From CAYMEV01 sp964389675 [NCBI: uncultured Candidatus Sumerlaeota bacterium] (GTDB lineage: Bacteria > CAYMEV01), in NCBI GenBank assembly GCA_964389675.1, contig CAYMEV010000013.1, positions 1 to 64,000 of the forward strand: a DNA stretch of 64,000 bases. Reading direction: 5' to 3'. The position numbers and the translations under genes are program-made. Below, one piece after another: positions 1 through 8,042 of the stretch. How positions within the stretch are numbered: position 1 is the stretch's first letter; each line of letters opens with the position of its first letter. The notes beneath the pieces were generated by a model, which was not told the DNA's origin, did not search any database, and saw only the letters and a program-made list of their open reading frames with translations.

Positions 1-1
1 C

Positions 2-916
2 AGTATAACAACAGACTCCGCTGTACTGAACGGCATAGGCAATCCGCAGGGCTGTTCTGCAAATGTATATTTTCAGTGGGGCACGACCAGCTACAGCAAT
101 ACAACGTCAGTTGAGTCCATAGGCTCAGGGACATCCAATGTAGCATTTAATGCCTCAATAACAGGCCTTTTGCCAAATACCACATATAATTACAGAACAG
201 TCATAGTATCTGACGGAGGTACTGTTTACGGCTCAAATGTAAGTTTTACCACACAATCATCAGGAGGCAATTTCACCAGGGATGTCCTTATAGTTAATGG
301 TGATAAGAACGCGGACTATACAAGCCATTTCATATCAGCAGTACAGTCAGCCGGCTATGACCCTGACACATGGGTATATCAGACTTCAGGCGCGCCTTCA
401 GCTGATGATCTGTTAGAATACAGGGTAGTTGTATGGACCACAGGTAATGATTACGGTTCCACTACATTCACGGATGATGAGGAAAATGCCCTGTCTGCAT
501 ACCTTGATGAGGGCGGGGCCCTTTATTTCTCAAGCCATGACTATCTATATGCAGAGTATGGTTCCGGCAGCTCAGGGCCTTCAGTATCAGGCCAGTTTGC
601 CAGGGATTACCTGCTTATTGATACATGGGACCATGATGAGAATTATACTTCCGTTACAGGTGTATCAGGAGATATTATCGGAGACGGCCTGAGCATAGCA
701 ATAAGCTCAGGGGCATTTACCAATTATGCTGATTATATAAACCCTGCAAGCCAGGCAGCAGCATTCCTGAAGGCAGGTACGTCGAATGCAGCCATAAGGG
801 ATAACGGCAGTCTCGGTTTCAGGGTCGTTACCACCGGTTTTGCCTTTGAGAACATAACCACCACGACAAATAAGAATCTATTGATGCAGAGGATACTTGA
901 TTATCTGATGCCGTAG
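2..916 (+). CDS. Secreted fibronectin-III / GATase-like protein, C-terminal part
   Basis: The frame is open from base 2, so this is the 3' end of a gene that starts before the window; the first internal ATG is at 170. The first ~90 visible residues look like a fibronectin type III-like domain, with the typical GLLPNTTYNYR turn followed by a YGSNVSFTT strand. The rest, from DVLIVNGDKN, resembles the class I glutamine-amidotransferase-like fold seen at the end of secreted hydrolases: an N-terminal beta strand, VVVWTTGND, then GGALYFSSHDYLY. I see no Cys-His-Glu amidotransferase triad, so it is probably structural or binding. The acidic, Ser/Thr-rich composition suggests an exported protein. A strong terminator follows. 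The upstream catalytic or anchoring part cannot be seen. Confidence 0.75.
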   Translation, partial: SITTDSAVLNGIGNPQGCSANVYFQWGTTSYSNTTSVESIGSGTSNVAFNASITGLLPNTTYNYRTVIVSDGGTVYGSNVSFTTQSSGGNFTRDVLIVNGDKNADYTSHFISAVQSAGYDPDTWVYQTSGAPSADDLLEYRVVVWTTGNDYGSTTFTDDEENALSAYLDEGGALYFSSHDYLYAEYGSGSSGPSVSGQFARDYLLIDTWDHDENYTSVTGVSGDIIGDGLSIAISSGAFTNYADYINPASQAAAFLKAGTSNAAIRDNGSLGFRVVTTGFAFENITTTTNKNLLMQRILDYLMP

Positions 917-929
917 ATGAAATAACCCC

Positions 930-964
930 AAAAGAGGAGCCCTCATAATGAGGGCTCCTCTTTT
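930..964 (+). terminator. Rho-independent terminator
   Basis: A near-perfect inverted repeat (930-946 against 948-964) reads A-rich, GGAGCCCT, then the complement and TTTT. It lies 14 bases after the stop at 916. The A-rich left arm would also let it work on the opposite strand. Confidence 0.9.
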
Positions 965-1099
965 ATCTCTATACATTCCCATTAATTCTAAATTATGATG
1001 AAGATATTTCTCGCCTGTTTTTCAGGTATTATCTTTTGTACCGATATTTACAATATATTTGAATATATTAATTAAGAAAAATTCTATATATAATAAAAA

Positions 1100-1127
1100 T
1101 TGACATTTTAATATAAAATTATAAACT
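1100..1127 (+). promoter_or_regulatory. Candidate sigma70-type promoter
   Basis: TTGACA at 1100-1105 is followed after 16 bases by TAAACT at 1122-1127, a 4/6 match to the -10 consensus. It lies about 100 bases before the TTG start of the next gene. The rest of the 312-base gap 917-1228 is AT-rich. It holds the terminator and a short palindrome (CATATGCATATG, 1131-1142), and I see no gene in it. Confidence 0.4.
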
Positions 1128-1228
1128 TTTCATATGCATATGATATCAATGGAATCTTCATGGTTAGCATTATATTCAGCATGGAAAACCAATATTTTCA
1201 TAAAAAAAAACAAAAAGGAGGTATTATC

Positions 1229-3355
1229 TTGAAAAAGATTTTTTCATTTTTAGCAATCATGGTGATTGCGGGGTTCATTACAGTTTCAGCACAGGAGGCA
1301 CTGCCATTTTCGGAGAGCTTTGACGGAAGCGGTATGCCTGTTGGCTGGTCGACTGAGACTGGTGCTGCCGATCCAGTATGGGAGATCAGCCTGACAAGTA
1401 ATGCCGGCGGAACTGCAAATGAGCTGATGGGAAGGTGGAGAAGCTATGACGGTACATCAAGGTGCTATACACCCGCACTTGATACGACCGGTATAAGTAT
1501 GGTAGTCCTTAATTTCCGCCAGTATTATGATGATTACGGTGCTGGTGTTACGATCAAGGTCCAGTACAGCACAGACGGGACGACATGGATTGACAGCGGA
1601 TGGGAGATACTTGGAGGAAGCGGAGATACAGGCCCGTCAGAAGAAGAGGTCTATATTCCCAGTACAGCAGATACGCTCTATATTGCATGGGTAGTTGACG
1701 GTAATCATTTCCAGATCAACTACTGGTATATTGATGATGTTGTCGTAACAGAATTTGACGGTATCCTGTTCCCATGGACAGAGACATTTGAAGATGATTC
1801 AGCAACAAGGGATGACTGGACGCAGATATACGAAGTCGGTACTGGCGACTGGACATGGGCATTAGGTTCAAGCGGGGGCCTTATAACTACAGCTCACAAT
1901 GGCGTGCTGAATGCAAGGTATGTAAGTGCATCCGGTACCAATGACCCAGTAACAAAGCTTGTTACACCGGTGCTTGATATTTCAGGCATGACCAACCCGA
2001 CACTGGAATTCTGGTACGGCCAGGATGACTGGGCAGGGGACCAGAACACTCTTGAGGTTTATTACAGGGTTTCAGAGGCAGACCCATGGGTATCGATCTG
2101 GTTCTCAGATGCAAATGTTGATGTATGGACAGAGGTGATACTTGAGCTTCCTGACCAGTCAGCAGACTACCAGATAGCATTCGAGGCTGCAAACAACTGG
2201 GGTTATGCAAATGTACTGGATGATGTTTCAGTCTATGATGTTGAATGCTATCTTCAGGACGGCCTTGACAATCCTGACCTTGAATGGACGACAAGCACCT
2301 GGCCTGAAGGCCTGAATGAATGGTACTGCCAGACAGAGCATTATTACTACGGCGGTTCCGCTGCACAGAGCGGAGCAATACTGGATAATCAGTCAACGTC
2401 AATCCATACCAGCGTAACAGGCCCTGGATACTTAGGCTGGTGGTGGATGGTAGACTCACCCTATGGCTATCTGGAATTATACTTAAACGGAATTTTCCAG
2501 ACCTTTATAAGCGGGACTACCAGCTGGAATGATTATGGATTATTGCTGCCTGCTGGCGAACATGCTATTACATGGACATTTTCTAAGATTATAAATAAGG
2601 GTGATGGTTCAAAACAGACCGATGACAGCGCCCTTCTTGATTATTTCATCTGGATTCCTATGAGTGATGGCCCTGATGCATCAATAAATGAGTCTGACAT
2701 AAGTTATTCCCCGTCTGCACCAATGCCGGGCGATACAGTGACAATTAGTGCAATTGTACGCAATTTGGAATTCCCTGTAGAAGAACCTGCAAAGGATGTT
2801 ATGTCAGGAAATGCAAGCTTCTACTACAGCCTTGAACCTGGCGTGGACCTTCAGCTGATCGAGACAGTAGCTTTCGGCCAGATCCTTCCGCAGGAATTTG
2901 TTGAGGTTTCTGTAGACTGGGTAACAGATCCAGGTATGGACCCGAGGACATATGTCATTACCGTTGTGCTTACCGATATTCTGCCTGAGGATGTTGACCC
3001 GAGCAATAATGAAGCTTCAATTGACCTTGCACTGCCCGTCATACTCGGATACTTCACAGCCAATGGCATGGGAAACAGGGTTAATGTACAATGGCAGACA
3101 TTGTCTGAAGTAAATAACCTTGGCTTCAATCTCTACAGGATGAAAGGGGATAAGGTAAGCCCGTTTATATCATTTACACCTGTAAAGCTGAATGATACAC
3201 TGATACAGGGGCAGGGCAACTCATCAAGCCCCAGTTTCTACAGCTTTATTGACAGTGTAAAGAATGGCGGCAACTATATCTATATCCTTGAATCAGTATC
3301 AACGATAGATATGGAAACTGAAGAGTACAGAACCAAGCTTGAGTGGCTGTTCTAA
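1229..3355 (+). CDS. Secreted modular protein with two choice-of-anchor-J-like domains
   Basis: I place the start at TTG 1229, because AAGGAGG stands at 1215-1221 and the protein then begins with a clean Sec signal (LKKIFSFLAIMVIAGF, cut near SAQ). The open frame reaches up to ATG 1160, but that would bury the signal. The product is ~708 aa. Two ~150-aa beta-sandwich domains of the MAM / choice-of-anchor J kind follow (genomic ~1300-1755 and ~1770-2240), each ending in a WYIDDV- or NVLDDV-type strand. After these come a third sandwich-like region, a CARDB-like segment near 2690-3030, and a C-terminal module with the WQTLSEVNNLGFNLYR pattern found at the end of many secreted proteins. No catalytic motif, LPXTG or obvious T9SS signal is visible. 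Its role is probably adhesion or surface binding. It is a paralogue of the gene at 3645. Confidence 0.8.
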   Translation: MKKIFSFLAIMVIAGFITVSAQEALPFSESFDGSGMPVGWSTETGAADPVWEISLTSNAGGTANELMGRWRSYDGTSRCYTPALDTTGISMVVLNFRQYYDDYGAGVTIKVQYSTDGTTWIDSGWEILGGSGDTGPSEEEVYIPSTADTLYIAWVVDGNHFQINYWYIDDVVVTEFDGILFPWTETFEDDSATRDDWTQIYEVGTGDWTWALGSSGGLITTAHNGVLNARYVSASGTNDPVTKLVTPVLDISGMTNPTLEFWYGQDDWAGDQNTLEVYYRVSEADPWVSIWFSDANVDVWTEVILELPDQSADYQIAFEAANNWGYANVLDDVSVYDVECYLQDGLDNPDLEWTTSTWPEGLNEWYCQTEHYYYGGSAAQSGAILDNQSTSIHTSVTGPGYLGWWWMVDSPYGYLELYLNGIFQTFISGTTSWNDYGLLLPAGEHAITWTFSKIINKGDGSKQTDDSALLDYFIWIPMSDGPDASINESDISYSPSAPMPGDTVTISAIVRNLEFPVEEPAKDVMSGNASFYYSLEPGVDLQLIETVAFGQILPQEFVEVSVDWVTDPGMDPRTYVITVVLTDILPEDVDPSNNEASIDLALPVILGYFTANGMGNRVNVQWQTLSEVNNLGFNLYRMKGDKVSPFISFTPVKLNDTLIQGQGNSSSPSFYSFIDSVKNGGNYIYILESVSTIDMETEEYRTKLEWLF

Positions 3356-3370
3356 AGCATAGTTATAAAG

Positions 3371-3415
3371 AAAACAGTAAAGGGGCCGGCATGATACGGC
3401 CCCTTTACTGTTTTT
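3371..3415 (+). terminator. Rho-independent terminator
   Basis: An 18-bp stem (left arm 3371-3388, right arm 3397-3414) with an 8-base loop has a GGGGCC core and ends in a run of Ts. It lies 15 bases after the stop at 3355. Confidence 0.92.
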
Positions 3416-3502
3416 AAAGCCTCATATGACCTCCTCTGGATTTTGTTAAAACATCAGGATCATAGCCTTAAAAATATTAATAGTTTTATCTTAGAAAATG
3501 CC

Positions 3503-3531
3503 TTGACCTGTTTTCTCTAATGGTGTATCAT
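3503..3531 (+). promoter_or_regulatory. Sigma70-type promoter of the large secreted protein
   Basis: TTGACC (3503-3508), a 17-base spacer and TATCAT (3526-3531) match the consensus well. The predicted leader is ~107 bases and ends in an AAGGAGG site before the TTG start at 3645. I see nothing else in the 289-base gap 3356-3644. Confidence 0.65.
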
Positions 3532-3644
3532 GGATAATTATGATGCCATTAGTCTACATTATTATTGCATTTATTAATAATTATGCATCATTACCTGATC
3601 CAGAAAATAATTTTCTATTATAACCAAATAAGGAGGTATTTATT

Positions 3645-6600
3645 TTGAAGAGGTTTTTATCCTTTTTTGTAATCATGCTGATGGCAGGCTTAATCTCTGC
3701 TTATGCACAGGAAACACTGCCTTTTTCTCAAAGCTTTGACGATGCCGGATGGCCTTTGGGATGGGGAGTTGTAGATCCTCAGGGGGCTATATGGTCCGTT
3801 AATGCTTCAAATAGTGCCGGAGGAACAGCTAATGAGATGAGAGCAAGGTGGCAGAGCGGAACATGGACAACCCGCGTAGAGACACCTGTTATTACTGTAA
3901 CAGGAGTGTCAGAGCTTAATGTCAGTTTCAAGCATTACTGGGACGACTACGGTGCAGGGGTTACTGGCAAAGTTCAATACAGCACAGATGGAAGTATCTG
4001 GACAGACACAGGCTGGGAAATTGTCTCAGGCAGCGGTAGTGTAGGGCCGGAGACAGCAAATATCGTAATTAATGTTCCCACCAAGGCTGATAATATTTAT
4101 ATTGCATGGGTAACCGACGGAGATCATTACCAGTTTAACTACTGGTACATAGATGATGTGCTTATACAGGAAGTTGCTGCCTATGCAGTCCAGCTTACCC
4201 AGATCACCCCGGACGGCCAGGGCGAACCGGGAAGCACACTCTATTATCAGCTTCAGGTTGAAAATACAGGAGGAAGTGATGACAGCTATACATTTGCCCT
4301 TTCAAAGGCATGGGCTGTCGGCGTATATGCAGATACATCAGATACACCTCTTCCGGATCCGTTTACAGTTCTGGCAGGAAACACTGCAGATGTCTATCTG
4401 AAGGTTAATATACCATCAGGGGCTGCTTCCGGAGATTATTCGGATGATATTGTCCAGGTATCGGGTACCGGGGTCTCGGACTCCGTTACCGTCAGGACAA
4501 CCGCACAGGGGCCTGTTACCACATTTCCGTGGACAGAGACCTTTGAAGACGCTTCAGCAACAAGGGATGCATGGACGCAGATATATGAAGATGGAACAGG
4601 TGACTGGACATGGCAGACAGGAAGCAACGGAGTGATCACAACTGCCCACAACGGCACTCTTAATGCACGCTTTGTAAGCATGTCAGGTACCAACAGCCCG
4701 ATCACAAAGCTTGTATCGCCTGTACTTGACCTCTCAGCATATAGTGCCGTTCAGCTTGAATTCTATTACGGACAGCCTGAATGGTACGGCGACCAGAACA
4801 CGATGGAGGTCTATTACAGGACATCAGAGGCCGGAAGCTGGACATCTATCTGGTCATCAACTGTCAGCGTAACTGACTGGACTCTGGTACAGCTCTCGCT
4901 TCCAAACCCAACCGCTACATATCAGATAGCATTCGAGGGTGTGAACAACTACGGTTATGCAAATGTAGTAGATGATGTACTGGTTCAGGAGGCTCCTGAA
5001 TACGGTGTTGACCTGACACAGATAACACCTGACAGCCAGGGCGAACCTGGTGATACTATCTATTATCAGCTTCAGGTTGAAAATACCGGAGGTGTTGATG
5101 ACAGCTATACATTTGCACTATCAAAGGCATGGGCAGAAGGGGTTTATGCAGATACATCAGATACACCTCTTCCGGATCCGTTTACAGTTACAGCAGGAAA
5201 TACTGCTGATGTATATCTGAAGGTCAATATCCCGTTATCAGCGGTCAGCTTTGAGACTTCTGCAGATATAGTCCAGGTTAACGGGACCGGCGTATCAGAC
5301 AGTGTTACTGTTACAACCATGGCAATTGCACCAGCCAGCCTTCCATACACACAGAGTTTTGATACAGCAGACTGGCCGGCAGGATGGACAGTTACAGACC
5401 CGCACGGTGCAATCTGGTCAATAAACGATTCTGCCTCCGCTGGAGGAGCTGCGTATGAAATGAGGGCAAGGTACCAGTCCGGCACCTATACAACGATGGT
5501 ATCCACACCGATGTTTGATACAGCAGGGGTTACAGCAGTCAACCTTAGTTTCAAGCATTTCTGGGATGACTATGGTGCAGGTATCACCGGTAAAGTCCAG
5601 TACAGCACAGATGGAAGCATCTGGACTGATACAGGCTGGGAAATTATCTCAGGCAGCGGCGATGTTGGGCCTGAAACTGCAAATATCGTAATTACCGTTC
5701 CCGTCAAGGCTGATAATCTCTATATTGCATGGGTAACCGACGGAGATCACTATCAGTATGACTACTGGTACATAGATGATGTAACGGTTGCTGAAGCCCT
5801 TGAATACGATGTTTCTTTGGCAAAAGTAACTCAGGATTCAATGGATGAACCCGGAGTAACACTGTATTATCAGATGCTGGTAAGCAATAACGGGACAAGT
5901 GCAGACAGCTATACATTCAATCTTTCAAAGGCATGGGCTGTCGGAGTCTATGCAGATACATCAGACACAGCACTTCCTGACCCGTTTACCATTGCAGGAG
6001 GAGGGACAGCGGATGTTTACCTGAAGGTTAGCATACCCTCGGGAGCAGCATTAGGAGACCAGGGTGTTGAAAATGTAGAGATCGTAGGAAACGGGGTTTC
6101 TGACAGCGTTGTCATCACCACCACGGCAATTGACCTTCTCTTTGAGGAGCATTTTAATACAGAAATACCTGCAACATGGACAATCTATGAGATGGGCGAT
6201 ACTACAGATCCTACTGTGCTCTGGCACTGGGTAGATGATACAGCAGGAGGAGGGTATGTCCGTCATACATGGACTGCGGTTGGAGTATGGGCTGACAACT
6301 GGCTTGTATCACCTCAGGTACCCATAACAGCAAAGGCTGATGGATCTGTATGGCTCGGTTTCCTCGAAATGGGCCCGAACCCTGTAGAGGATGGCTTCTA
6401 TGAATACCATGGCGTGTGGATATCCGAAGGCAGTGGAGATCCGAATGACGGAGAGTTCATAGAGCTTTCAGAGATACTGCCGCTGGGCCAGGATGCCGGA
6501 TGGCAGTGGTACAGCATTGACCTGGCTGCTTATGTGGGTAAGAGCATCTATTTTGCATTTGTCTATACTGGTGAGGATATGGATGCATGGCTGATAGATA

Positions 6601-7940
6601 TGGCAACGATATACAATGACGGCTATGTCCCGCCTGTAACATATTCAGTAAGCCTGTATGCAAATCCTTCTGATATTGGTGTTGTGCTCACAGGAGCAGG
6701 GGATTATGAGGCAGCAGAAACAGTAAATATTGCAGCAGATCTTCCTTCAAAGGGATATGAATTCCTTGAATGGACAGGCCTGCCAGAAGATATAGCCCTT
6801 CTCGATGATCCGTATTCATCATCAGCATCCTTTACCATGCCGGAGAGGAATGTAGAATTTACAGCAAATTATGAGGAAGTGGGGGATTATATACCCGCAT
6901 ATATAAGCATAGAAAATGAAATGATAATGGGCCTCTGGAAATGGCAGTACACAGTAAGCAAGGGTTCAGTATGGCAAAGGCTGGTTGAAGAGACTATTGC
7001 AACAAAGATGCTGACAGGTGATATTTCCGGGGATGGACTGCTGGATATAGTAGCATTGTTCCCTGACAGTTCACTCTGGTATTATGATGTCAATGCAAAC
7101 AGCTGGGGACTGCTCCTGGCAGCTGAAACCGGTGTAATTGATTTCACCCTTGCATCAACAGGAACGGGAAATCCTGACCTTCTTGTACTGTCCAATGCAA
7201 ATGACGGATACAAGATATCAAAGGGTATTAATTACCTTGAAGTAGGTGTAGGCTACCAGCTGATCTCCACTGTTACGGCTGATGTAATGTCCGCCGGCGA
7301 CCTAACAAATGATCATGTAGATGAGCTTATCATTGCTTTTACCGGTGTCGAGGGTATGTACCTGTATGATTTTGCTGCAGAGACCACCACAAAGATCGCC
7401 CTTTCAAGCCCTTCACAGGTAATCAGGGCGGATGTGACAGGTGACGGATACAGGGAAGCGGTAGCAGTTATAGATGGCCTTGGAGTCTATCTGATAAGAT
7501 ATATACCTGATAAGAACCTGGTAATTCAGATGGCAGGCAAGGATCCTTTTGACCTTGTCAGGGATATTCCTGAAAACTCTGTATGGGTATCAAAGAACAA
7601 GGGAGGAAAGGGCCTGCAGTTCAACAGGATCACCTGGGGTACTCCTGATACAGGTACCCTTATCTCATACGGGGATATCGTATCAGGTGTCGGTGAAGAG
7701 GTATTCATTGTGCATCAGAACAGGACATACTATTACAACTATGATTCATCATCATGGTCAACACTTCTCTATGCATCGCTTAAGAGGATAATCTCAGGAA
7801 AATTTACGGGAAGGACAAAAGACGACCTGGTAGTATGCGATACATATTCATATGATATATATCTCTATCATACATACACCGATTCCTGGGAAAGGACCTT
7901 GATCGGCGGCAACACTAATGCTATGACAACTCTTGAATAA
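3645..7940 (+). CDS. Large secreted modular protein (J-like domains, repeats, FG-GAP-like C-terminus)
   Basis: The product is 1431 aa from TTG 3645, preceded by AAGGAGG with the same spacing as its paralogue at 1229. A Sec signal (~1-22) precedes the domains. The order is: J-like domain (~24-178), repeat 1 (~180-289), J-like (~297-450), repeat 2 (~453-562), J-like (~568-718), repeat 3 (~721-829), a fourth J-like domain (~837-990), an InlB-type bacterial repeat (~1000-1080, EFLEWTG and FTMPERNVEFTANY), and a C-terminal region with FG-GAP/VCBS-like motifs (GDISGDGLLDI, GDLTNDHVDEL, DVTGDGYREA, GKFTGRTKDDL). The last probably forms a calcium-binding beta-propeller. No enzyme motif is seen. Likely role: a cell-surface or extracellular adhesin or carbohydrate-binding protein. 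It is a single-gene transcript between a good promoter and a terminator. Confidence 0.85.
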   Translation: MKRFLSFFVIMLMAGLISAYAQETLPFSQSFDDAGWPLGWGVVDPQGAIWSVNASNSAGGTANEMRARWQSGTWTTRVETPVITVTGVSELNVSFKHYWDDYGAGVTGKVQYSTDGSIWTDTGWEIVSGSGSVGPETANIVINVPTKADNIYIAWVTDGDHYQFNYWYIDDVLIQEVAAYAVQLTQITPDGQGEPGSTLYYQLQVENTGGSDDSYTFALSKAWAVGVYADTSDTPLPDPFTVLAGNTADVYLKVNIPSGAASGDYSDDIVQVSGTGVSDSVTVRTTAQGPVTTFPWTETFEDASATRDAWTQIYEDGTGDWTWQTGSNGVITTAHNGTLNARFVSMSGTNSPITKLVSPVLDLSAYSAVQLEFYYGQPEWYGDQNTMEVYYRTSEAGSWTSIWSSTVSVTDWTLVQLSLPNPTATYQIAFEGVNNYGYANVVDDVLVQEAPEYGVDLTQITPDSQGEPGDTIYYQLQVENTGGVDDSYTFALSKAWAEGVYADTSDTPLPDPFTVTAGNTADVYLKVNIPLSAVSFETSADIVQVNGTGVSDSVTVTTMAIAPASLPYTQSFDTADWPAGWTVTDPHGAIWSINDSASAGGAAYEMRARYQSGTYTTMVSTPMFDTAGVTAVNLSFKHFWDDYGAGITGKVQYSTDGSIWTDTGWEIISGSGDVGPETANIVITVPVKADNLYIAWVTDGDHYQYDYWYIDDVTVAEALEYDVSLAKVTQDSMDEPGVTLYYQMLVSNNGTSADSYTFNLSKAWAVGVYADTSDTALPDPFTIAGGGTADVYLKVSIPSGAALGDQGVENVEIVGNGVSDSVVITTTAIDLLFEEHFNTEIPATWTIYEMGDTTDPTVLWHWVDDTAGGGYVRHTWTAVGVWADNWLVSPQVPITAKADGSVWLGFLEMGPNPVEDGFYEYHGVWISEGSGDPNDGEFIELSEILPLGQDAGWQWYSIDLAAYVGKSIYFAFVYTGEDMDAWLIDMATIYNDGYVPPVTYSVSLYANPSDIGVVLTGAGDYEAAETVNIAADLPSKGYEFLEWTGLPEDIALLDDPYSSSASFTMPERNVEFTANYEEVGDYIPAYISIENEMIMGLWKWQYTVSKGSVWQRLVEETIATKMLTGDISGDGLLDIVALFPDSSLWYYDVNANSWGLLLAAETGVIDFTLASTGTGNPDLLVLSNANDGYKISKGINYLEVGVGYQLISTVTADVMSAGDLTNDHVDELIIAFTGVEGMYLYDFAAETTTKIALSSPSQVIRADVTGDGYREAVAVIDGLGVYLIRYIPDKNLVIQMAGKDPFDLVRDIPENSVWVSKNKGGKGLQFNRITWGTPDTGTLISYGDIVSGVGEEVFIVHQNRTYYYNYDSSSWSTLLYASLKRIISGKFTGRTKDDLVVCDTYSYDIYLYHTYTDSWERTLIGGNTNAMTTLE
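4182..6132 (+). repeat. Three copies of a ~110-aa repeat inside the large secreted protein
   Basis: Copies start at 4182, 5001 and 5805, 273 and 268 codons apart, and each is separated by a J-like domain. All share a YxVxLxxxTxDxxxEPG start, the SYTFxLSKAWAxGVYADTSD stretch, DPFT, a NTADVYLKVNIP-like strand and GVSDSV near the end. Part of copies 1 and 2 is identical in DNA over 45 bases (4326-4370 and 5145-5189), pointing to recent duplication or gene conversion. The fold resembles the NEW3/NPCBM-associated sandwich class, which is an inference from the pattern. Confidence 0.85.
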
Positions 7941-7960
7941 GCAGTTATAATATTATATAA

Positions 7961-7991
7961 GGGCAGTGCAATGCACTGCCCTTTTTTTTTT
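7961..7991 (+). terminator. Rho-independent terminator
   Basis: GGGCAGTGCA and its complement TGCACTGCCC around a single A at 7971 are followed by ten Ts (7982-7991). It lies 20 bases after the stop at 7940. Confidence 0.92.
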
Positions 7992-8025
7992 ACATTAAGA
8001 TAAATTTCTAAACTTATTTTTTTGT

Positions 8026-8031
8026 TATGAT
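8026..8031 (+). promoter_or_regulatory. Candidate -10 box very close to the kinase start
   Basis: TATGAT at 8026-8031 ends 11 bases before the ATG at 8043. No good -35 is seen 16-18 bases upstream. If used, transcription would start at about 8038, giving almost no leader to ATG 8043, or ~15 bases to the alternative ATG 8055, which has AGAAG in front of it. Confidence 0.4.
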
Positions 8032-8042
8032 ATAAAGGTAGT

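Noticed and set aside
1160-1228. Upstream ATG 1160 as start of the first J-domain protein
   Set aside because: It would add a Lys-rich segment before the signal peptide; AAGGAGG fits TTG 1229, as in the paralogue.
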